Assembly: GCF_007992435.1 (NCBI RefSeq)
Contig: NZ_BKAG01000001.1
Coordinates: 248,001-312,000 of the forward strand
Source of the DNA: Prosthecobacter gellanilyticus
Lineage (GTDB): Bacteria > Verrucomicrobiota > Verrucomicrobiia > Verrucomicrobiales > Verrucomicrobiaceae
DNA: 64,000 nucleotides
Direction: 5' to 3'
Part shown: positions 52,201 to 59,600 of the stretch, piece by piece
How positions within the stretch are numbered: the first letter of the stretch is position 1
Layout: each line of letters starts with the position of its first letter
Made by a program: the position numbers and the translations under genes
Notes under the pieces: model-generated
Databases searched by the model: none
Told to the model about the DNA's origin: nothing
What the model saw: only the letters and a program-made list of their open reading frames with translations

Positions 52201-53655
52201 CGCTCCGACTCGGTGCCGCCTGTTCTGGGCCAGGACACAGATGGTGACGGCATGTCCGACCTCACTGAGATGATTCTCGGCAGCGATCCGAGGTCCCGCT
52301 TCCGCGTCGGTGAGCGCGTGGACATGAACTTCACGCTGTATCTCCTGCCTGGGCAGACTCTGAAGCTGGTCGGCAAGATCCCGGCAGGATTGAAGTTCGA
52401 TATCAAGACGGGTCGCCTGACCGGCATCCTGACCGGACTCGAGGCCTTCTATGATCTGCAGGTGCAGATCCTGAGCGGCAAGACTGTCGTGAAGGCCATC
52501 AAGATCCCGATCGCGGTGGATGCCTTCCCATCTCGTTTGTTAGGCAATTACGAGGCCCTTCTGGAAAATGCTTCCGCGCAGCCTCTCGGCATCGTCCGCG
52601 TGGCGGTGACCAAGGCAGGCTCCTGGTCGGCGAACCTCGATGTGCTGGGCGCCGCACGCCGCACCGCGACGGGCACGTTTGTGCTGCAGCCTGGCAGCCG
52701 CAAAGTGACTTTGCCCATGCTCTTCAAGTCTGCCAAGAACGTTCCGCAGGTCGACTTGCAGGTCGTGCTCGACGTCGACACTCCGCTGATCACCGGCACC
52801 CATGCGGGCACGCCTTCTGGCAGCAATCTCCGCGGCATGCGTGTCGCCACTACCGGTGGCAGTGTTCCCGTCGCACGCCCGATGACAGCGGTGTTGGATG
52901 CAGGAGCTCAGGACGGCGTGGCCTATCCCGCCGGCTTTGGCTGGGCCAAGGGATCCGTGACCACTACCGGTGCCATCAACCTGGCAGGCGAGCTGGGTGA
53001 CGGGCAGAAGGTGACCCTCTCCCTGCGTCTCGGTGTCACCGGCCAGTCGCTGGTCTGGGTGCAGCCCTATCTGAACAAAGTGGCCTCCTACTTCGGCGGT
53101 GTGCTGCCAGTTCCAAATCTCGGCCAGCCAGCTGCCTTGAGCCCGGCGGTTGTCACCGGTGCCTTCTGGTTCAAAGCCGCAGATGCCAAGGAGCTGAGTT
53201 ATGATGCTGGCTTCGCGCTCCCGCTGCCGGTCAACGCGATCACGACCCCATTAGGTGTGATCAAAACCTCGGCCGACATGAGCACTGCCCTGGGTCTCAC
53301 GGCTGACACGTTCAATGTGGAGATCGATGGCGGAGCTTTGAGCACCGAAGCGGGTTCCACTCACATCCTGCCAACGGCCCTCAAGCTTGCGACCACCTTC
53401 GCGCTGACGAACTCCCCACCTGCGGGAGTCACAACGGTGGCCTGGACGGGCAAGATCAACAAGGCGGATGGAGCCCTCACAGGCACGCTGAATCTGCCTG
53501 CGACCTCTCTGAACCTTGTGACCAAGTCCGCTGCTGTGAGCGGAGTCGTGCTCCGCGGTTTGTCTGACGGCACCGTCGGCGCCGGTCTCATCCGTGTGCC
53601 GGTCCCCGGTAAAAAGGGGCTGTTCCGCACCTCCTCCATTCTGCTCCAGCGCTGA
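46246..53655 (+). CDS. Giant exported multidomain protein 1 with a degenerate 5'-nucleotidase-like domain
   Basis: About 2469 residues from the first ATG; the frame is open from a TTG at 46219 and a later ATG at 46309 also leaves a signal peptide (MILAFVMAVLSPCLNAQ). Domains in order: N-terminal beta-rich part with a VEFFRN-type Ig-like repeat (about 390-480), LamG-like (about 490-680), second Ig-like (VEFFDGTTKLAEF, about 760-840), two lamin-tail-like domains (about 845-1005 and 1145-1310) around a Calx-beta-like region, then a metallophosphatase/5'-nucleotidase pair from LQLLHFSDAEG with its C-terminal NLGNLAADASQQAL part, a DTDGDGMSD calcium-type loop and a 450-residue beta-rich tail. The metallophosphatase has HHEWD but reads GGGS (codon GGC at 50377-50379) where the sister protein has GGDS. 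It is probably exported and binds sugars or surfaces; hydrolysis is doubtful. Confidence 0.85.
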   Translation: MMCLSPRDLSAAGVRPCLVRGMILAFVMAVLSPCLNAQVTIPQPSLQFGTMLVRQNDELNTATSVTLFRGPGGTLRWEPIPFSSSRGDFAISFLNANDFTSGALIASIAQNGRNNNASGDTIGQFYATVSVATPAGDDPPISYFMATERAAQGSEVNIDISFAYFPYDQYLSGTGWISDRGNGLPLDRFNGSPSLALGSNLIDIGSGVTLLDLRSADPTAIPANGVILVNHAKNEDNYGSSAVQADGTWRLHIRDNGSNGTGTEQDPVTFVYVPVSKVGTDRVQALGRVNSDASTDVRGGDFTITKGGVGQWYLTIPNGSADTGTLIVSAEGGGTNNFDNIVSSQWDAINNRWVIESRDIVSTTALPVLENGATAAEDMFSFVFFGAPILPDIIVTSPTEGQSFTSPASFTVTADASDFNGNVAQVEFFRNSFFIGSDNTEPYSVEQTGLDGGRYQYVARATDNDGLAPTSTPVTAIVRLNPVHPPTHTALFFDGLVEHAATAPVPQLGLGGPPTKCFTLECWFRKEGPGATAGSGSGGITVQPLFSKGRGESDNNNTDTNFLVGVTTDGFLAADFEAYPSTGVPGGTNYAVYGSHDPVVNGKWYHAAVAYDGVVGEWKLYLDGKLVATRTTAPGAMPRYDSNHGFAIGAALNTAGLRAGSFFGAIDEVRAWNYARSKEEIVSTMESSVVSASGLVARFGLDEATGTTITSSVGGITGQVRGPEDGDGIPIAGWAPLWVPGAPLTNQAPSLVLNTPKEGQIFRSATPMLISASASDVDGTLTKVEFFDGTTKLAEFTAEPYRFLWTGASSGAHVIRAVATDDKGALAVQTANITVGVLPDLLLTELHSNPSATAPAGAGDYWELTNFSANTISLDGYTWHDSGRSRAAALAWALPAGTSIAAGESIVFTGADPAVFRAWWGLPGTARVIQSPGSPGLGQNDGVALYDGAGAEVFYFSYASGGFTRSNGLPSLGGHAGTSAGGLATQALVWDPNSGRGLPRYMAASTGVSGGVNAPGGTDVGSPGGAGGTGADPATLLAIDVAPASFSEAGGPTAAVGTVRRYGDVTGALTVQLVSADVSETTVPASVVIAAGESSATFDLAAVNDVLADGNQQVLLAAAGPGVSLATVVVTVQDDGDLPTPTLLLTEIQSSQSAAPGAADYWELTNHGSAPVSLAGFTWDDERRSSVTAQAWAFPAGASIAAGESIIITTADPAAFRTWWGLDPSVQVLQTVGAPDLDPNGGVALYDATGRELFFFSYAAQGFLKPNGTAAAGGHAGVSGGGVQTDALVWDVPSGIAAPRYVAAKAGVYQAFQAPGATDVGSPGKGALTVPVSFTLQLLHFSDAEGSLLTSQTAPNLAALVDAFEDDHTNTLIVNGGGSFIPGSFMSAGADAQLNVLPAIGATAPGRTEIAINNLIGVEASAIGHHEWDLGSAVFANALRSSGAWTGAQFPLLALNLDFSGDGELASQITTVPRDTDDTPVPAATTLKGRLVPTAVVVKGGEKIGLVGVTTQLLASLTTLEGTTVRGGNAVNLDVLAGQIQPYVNELASEGINKIVLLSHLRDLGLETALANKLAGVDVIVAAGSNSRLGDGNDVPVEFDGHEASFDGSYPRVTEDRNGTPLLIVSTDSEHTYLGRLVVDFDLDGTIISQSLADHAAESGAYASTEANVAAAWGATEETLETTAFAAGTKGAQVRGVTGAVQAVIDAKDSIIHGYTAVYLEGAAPFTRNQETNLGNLAADASQQALRQILGGTEPIVSLRNAASITGQIGAVVDKDGLVQKQSTQGNPALDKPVGGISQLDVENALRGNQPLMVFETTPAGLKAILEHGVAQGGNQARYPQIGGVQFAWDPDLPVGSRVVSIALLKEDGSSIPVYKTGNVGTGPLSSAPALIRVVTLNGLANGGEGYPIKTHGDNFRYLLANGTLSSVVSEATDFTAAPQLPNNAESEQDALVHHIQNRHGSLALAYRSIDVSQDLDTRNQNLNLRSDSVPPVLGQDTDGDGMSDLTEMILGSDPRSRFRVGERVDMNFTLYLLPGQTLKLVGKIPAGLKFDIKTGRLTGILTGLEAFYDLQVQILSGKTVVKAIKIPIAVDAFPSRLLGNYEALLENASAQPLGIVRVAVTKAGSWSANLDVLGAARRTATGTFVLQPGSRKVTLPMLFKSAKNVPQVDLQVVLDVDTPLITGTHAGTPSGSNLRGMRVATTGGSVPVARPMTAVLDAGAQDGVAYPAGFGWAKGSVTTTGAINLAGELGDGQKVTLSLRLGVTGQSLVWVQPYLNKVASYFGGVLPVPNLGQPAALSPAVVTGAFWFKAADAKELSYDAGFALPLPVNAITTPLGVIKTSADMSTALGLTADTFNVEIDGGALSTEAGSTHILPTALKLATTFALTNSPPAGVTTVAWTGKINKADGALTGTLNLPATSLNLVTKSAAVSGVVLRGLSDGTVGAGLIRVPVPGKKGLFRTSSILLQR

Positions 53656-53693
53656 TCCCTTTCCTGCTGCCCACCTCTTTTTGATTCCCCCCG

Positions 53694-56600
53694 ATGATGA
53701 AACTTCGTTCCCTCCCCCTGGCGCTGCTCAGCCTTGCCGCGCCGTGGCTCGCCTCCGCGCAGACCACCCAGGTCGGCACCATTCTGGCGAAGCAAAACGA
53801 TGCGCTCAACAACGCCACCTCGGTGGTGTTGACACGCTCCGTGGGCAGCTCCGACTTTGTGACTGCGCTAGGCGGCAACCGTGGTGACTTCGACGTGACC
53901 TTTGGCAATGCCGAGGACCTCAACACCGGTGTCATGGTGACCTGCGTGTCGGAGAATGTCCGTGATAACACAGCATTTGGAGACACGATCGGCCGTTTCA
54001 TTGGCACGTCCTGCATGGACATCTCAGGTCTTCGCTACTTCATTCCCGTCAATGACAGCCCCAGGCTGGGCGAGGTGAACGTCAATGTGGCGGCGGGCTT
54101 CTTTCCATATAATCGTTGGTTAGGTGGATTTGCCCGCAATGCGGCCGGAACCAACGGTGGCGTCACGGACCAGCTTCGCTCCAGCCCCGGCATTGTCCTG
54201 GGTACGCAGTTCCGCACCCTGGGCAGCGGTGTGTTCCTGCTCAATCTCAAGTCGCTCGGAGACTACACCGCGCAAAACGGCGTGCTGCTGGTCACCCACG
54301 GCAAGAACGAGGCGAACTATGCCACCTCCCGCGCCAACACCGACGGCACCTTCAACATGTTTGTGCGGGACAACGCCGCCACCGGCGCCGCCAACGAACA
54401 GGACCCCGTGGCCTTCGTCTATCTGCCAACCTCAGCGCTGAACACAGACGGTCTTGTGGCCCTCGGCCGGGTGAAGAGCAATGCCACGACTGCGGTCGTG
54501 GCCGGACCTGTCACCATCACGAAAGGCGGCACGGGCCAGTGGTACATCAAGGTCACCGGTCACAACCCTGACACGGGAACACTGATGGTTAGTCCTGAGG
54601 GTGGCGGCGCGAACAACTTCGACAACGTGGTCACCTATCAGTGGGATCCGGCCAACAGCCGGTACGTGGTGGAAAGCCGTGACATCGTTGATGACACGGC
54701 GCTGCCTGCGCTGCAGAACGGCGCGGCCACGGAGGACATGTTCAGCTTCGCCTTCTTCCGCGCACTGAAGGCTCCCACGGTGACCATCACCTCTCCGGTG
54801 AATGGTGACGCGCCTGTGGCTCCGGCCAGCTTCACCGTCAGTGCCACCGCTGCGGATGCGGACGGCATCGTTAGCAAAGTGGAGTTCCTGCTCAACGGCG
54901 TGGTCGTCGCGACTGACACCGAAGCTCCTTATGAGCTGCCGCAAAACGCGTTGCAGGCCGGCACCTATCGCTACATCGCCCGTGTGACGGATGACAACGG
55001 CATGGCTGTCTCCAGCACGCCGGTGCAGATCACGGTGAACATCGATCCCGCGGCCCCGATCGCGAACTCCGCGCTGTGGTTTGATGGCGTGAATGACTAC
55101 GTCACCCTGGGTGCGGCACCTGAGCTGCGTGTGGCCGCTCCGCCCGCCAACGGATTCACCCTGGAGTGCTGGTTCCGCAAGGAAGGTGAAGGTGTGCTGG
55201 CCGCAGGTGCAGGCAACATGCTGCCGCTGATCAGCAAGGGTCGTGATCAGGCGGAGAACAGCAACGTGGACTACAACTATGTGCTCGGTCTGACCGCAGG
55301 CGGACTTCTGAAAGCACAGTTTGAAGCCTTCGCGGGCACGGGCATCACGGCGGGTGCAGACTTCAGCGCCACTGCCACTCACGCGCCTGTCACGGATAAT
55401 CTGTGGCATCACGCTGCGGTGACCTACATCACCGCTCAGGGAGCCTGGGCCTTCTACCTCGATGGCGTGCCCGCTGGCACCGCCAGCAGCACCATTGGTG
55501 CCCTGCCCCGCCATGACAGCATCATGCCGGTCGGCATCGGCACGGCGCTCAACTCCACCGGTGTGCCCCAGGGCGCTTTCCCGGGCGTGATTGATGAGGT
55601 CCGCATCTGGAACTACGCCCGATCCGCCACGGATATCCTGAGCCAGCGTGATGCGGTGGTGCTGGACGCTGGTGGTCTTGTGGGCCGCCTGGGCCTCGAT
55701 GAAGGTCGTGGTCTTCAGACTTCCAGCAGCGCAGGTCGCCAGACCAAGGGCACGCTGATCAACGGACCTGTGTGGGTTCCTGGCGCGCCTCTCACCAAGC
55801 AGGCCCCGCAGGTGGCCCTGACCCAGCCTCTTGCAGGTGATCGTTTTCTGCCAGGCACGAATGTGTTTCTGGCCGCCACCGCCGCTGCTGCCACGGGCAG
55901 CACCATCGCCAAGGTCGAGTTCTTCGACGGGATCACCAAACTTGGCGAAGCGGTTGCTGCGCCGTTCGTCTTCGATTGGGCTGGTGCAGCCACTGGCGCT
56001 CACTCCCTTACCGCCGTGGTCACGGATTCCGCTGGCTTGATCACCACCTCGGAAGCTGTGAGCATTCAGGTGGCTGTGGCGCCAACGCTGATCATTTCCG
56101 AAGTGCAGTCCAGCCAGTCTCTGACGGCACCGGTCGGCACCGCAGACTTCTGGGAGCTGACGAACGTGGGTGCCACTCCCGTGTCGCTGGCGGGCTATCG
56201 CTGGGATGACTCCCGCCGCAGCTATTCCGCTGCTGCTTCCTGGGCTGCTCCTGCCGGTGCTACCATCGCTGCCGGTGAGTCCGTGATCTTCACGAAGGCT
56301 GACCCAACCGCCTTCCGCAATTGGTGGGGCATCGCGCCTACGGTCCAGGTTTTCCAGAGCGTCGGCTCGCCCGAGCTGGATGCGAACGACAGCATCACTC
56401 TTTTCAACAACACCGGCACGGCGGTGACCACGCTGTCTTATGCGCAGGCTGGCTTCAATCGTGTGGACGGCCTTTCCTCCCTCGGTGGTCATGCGGGTGA
56501 GTCCGCAGGCGGTCCTGCTTTCTCTTCCCTGGTTTGGGAAGCCGCTTCAGGCGTGGTGCATCCGCGCTACACTTTCTCAGGCACCGGAGTCCATGGCGGC

Positions 56601-59600
56601 ACCACGGCCGTCACGGGCACTGATGTGGGATCTCCAGGCCATGGCGGCGGCGCCATCGCCGAACCAACTTTTGCACTTTCACTGGCCATCGCTCCGAAAC
56701 TGTTTTCAGAGAGCGCGGTGAATCCCGCCGCCATTGGCACGTTGATCCGCTCGGGTGATGCCACTGCGGCTCTGGAAGTGCACCTGTTCTCCAGTGATGT
56801 GACAGAAGTCTCAGTGCCAGTGACGGTCACCATTCCTGCCACGCAGACTTCGGTCAGCTTCGACGTGACGGCGCTGAACGACTTCTTTGTTGATGGCGCG
56901 CAGAGAGTCCAGGTATCGGCCACCGCCCCTGCGGCCATTCCAGCACGCCAGGATCTGATCGTGCTGGACGACAGCGACCTGCCGCCGCCCGATCTCCGAG
57001 TGACGGAGATCCAGTCTGCCCAGTCCAGCGGTGCTCCTGCAGGCGCCGCCGACTATTGGGAGGTCACCAACTTCACGACCAAGGAAGTCTCCTTGGAAGG
57101 CTTCACCTGGGACGACAGCCGCCGCGATGTGGTGGCAGCCCAGGCCTGGAAACTGCCAGCGGGTGCTTCCCTGGCTGCCGGGGAATCCGCCGTGCTGACG
57201 ACCGCTGATCCGGCGGCCTTCCGCGCCTGGTGGGGGCTCACAAGCCAGGTGAAGGTGTTCCAGACCACAGGCGCTCCTTCGCTGGATGCGGATGACAGCA
57301 TCACGCTCTACACCAACAACGGCGTTGAAGTCTTTACTTTTAGTTATGCCGCTGGCGCCTTCCTGCGCCCCTTCAACCTCGCCTCGCTTGGCGGTCACGC
57401 CGGACTTTCGGCGGCTGCGACGAATGACTTCATCGCCCTCGTCTATGACCCGGCTTCGGCCGTGGGCGCGCCGCGCTATCTGGCTGCGAATGCCTTCCGT
57501 CTCGGCGGTCGCGCTGCCGTGGTCGGCGCGGATGTCGGTTCCCCTGGCGTGCTCAACGGAGCCGCCACTGTCCCGCCTGCTCGCACCATCGTCACACGTG
57601 CACCTCTGCAGTTCTCCCACGTGTCCACGGTGGCCCTGGCCGGTTCTGAAATCTCCGCCTACGATCCCGCCAGCAAGCGCATGTTCGTCACCAGCAGCAG
57701 CGGCCTGCAGATCCTGGCGATGAATGATCCGGTGTTCCCGGCGCAGCTGCCTATCATCAATTTCACCCAGGCTCCCTTCAGCCTGAACTCCACGGACATC
57801 ACCAGCGTGGCGGTTCGCAATGGCGTCGTCGCTGTGGCCGTGCCGGATCTCGTCAAGGACCAGCCGGGCAAGGTGGTCTTCCTCAATGCCGCTGATGGCG
57901 CTCTTCTGAGCATTGTGACGGTAGGCGTGCTGCCAGACATGATCACCTTCTCCCCAAGCGGCACCAAGGTGCTGACGGCCAATGAAGGTGAGATGCAAAA
58001 TGCGGGCGCGGACACAGCGCCAGGCTCGGTTTCCATCATCGACGTGATCTCCGGCTTCGCGGCACCCGTCGTCACCACGGTTGGCTTCACTGCTTTCGAT
58101 GTTCAGGCTGCGACGCTGAAGGCCCAGGGAGTGCGCATCTTTGAGAACCCTCCTGGATCCGGTATTCTGCGCGCGCCGTCTCTGGACTTCGAGCCTGAGT
58201 ACATCGCGGTTTCTCCGGACAGCCTGACCGCCATGGTCACGCTTCAGGAAGCCAACGCCGTGGCCATTCTGGACCTGACCACCAAGGCCTTCACCTCCAT
58301 CGTGCCTCTGGGTGAAAAGGACTTCAGCACTCTGCTGGCTGACTTCAGCGACCGTGACAACGCGGCAGGCACGGCAGGCATCACCAACCTGACCACGGGC
58401 AATCCTGTGTTCGGCCTCTACATGCCAGATGCCATCGCCGCCTTCCAGGCCAACGGCCAAACCTATTATGTGACTGCGAATGAGGGCGATGACCGCAACG
58501 ACTTCCAGCAGGAGTCCATCCAGGTGGGCAATGCGGCTTACGTGCTGGATCCCACGGTGTTTCCGAATGCTGCTGACCTGAAGGCGAATGGCAAACTGGG
58601 CCGTCTCGCGGCGTCCAACTCCGCCGGTCTGCGCGGTGATATCGACAACGATGGAGATGTGGATCGCATCCTTGCCTATGGCGGGCGCTCCATCTCCATC
58701 CTCAACTCCGCGGGCGTCAGGGTCTATGACAGTGCCGACCTTATCGAGCGCATGGCCGCCAGCATCGGTGGATCGAACTTTGATGATGGTCGCAGTGACA
58801 ACAAAGGACCTGAGCCCGAAGGTGTGGTGATCGGTCAGGTGGAAGGACGCACCTATGCGTTTGCCGGTCTGGAGCGCTCACATGGCGTGATGGTCTTTGA
58901 TGTGACGGATCCACTGCACGTGACGCGTGCGGGCTTTGTTGCCGTGCCGGGAGACATGAACCCCGAAGGCCTCACCTTCATCACGGCCGCGCAGTCCCCC
59001 AACGGCCAGCCGATGATCGCGGTGACCAACGAGGCGAGCAACACCGTGAGCTTCTTCAATGTCAGCCGCTATACCCTGCAGCTCCTGCACTTCTCAGATG
59101 CCCAGGGCGGTCTCATCTCGACCCAGAGCGCGCCGAACCTGGCCGCCATGGTGGATACCTTCGAGGACGACTACGCGAACACGCTTATTGTTAGCGGTGG
59201 CGACAGCTTTGTGCCAGGCCCGTTCATGAGCGCCGGCACGGCGCCCCAGCTCAGCGCCCTCTCCGCCGTCGGAGTCACAGCTCCTGGCCGCCCTGACTTT
59301 GCCATCCACAATCTCATCGGCGTGGAGGCTTCTGCCATCGGCCATCATGAGTGGGATCTTGGCTCGACTGTCTTCGCCAATGCCATCCGCCCTGAAGGTG
59401 CCTGGACGGGTGCCAAGTTCCCGCTGCTGGCGCTGAACCTGGACTTCACCGCTGACACCGAACTCTCCGCTCTGGCGACCAACGTGCCGCTGAATGCGAA
59501 TGCCACTGCCGTGCCTGATGCCGCGACTCTGAAGGGCCGTCTGGTGCCTGTGTCCGTGGTGGTCAAAGGCGGTCAGAAAATCGGTCTGGTCGGTGTGACC

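Noticed and set aside
54432..56492. 686-codon minus ORF inside giant gene 2
   Set aside because: His/Arg/Gly-rich antisense shadow typical of GC-rich coding DNA. The same holds for 49615-50925 and 56811-58460.
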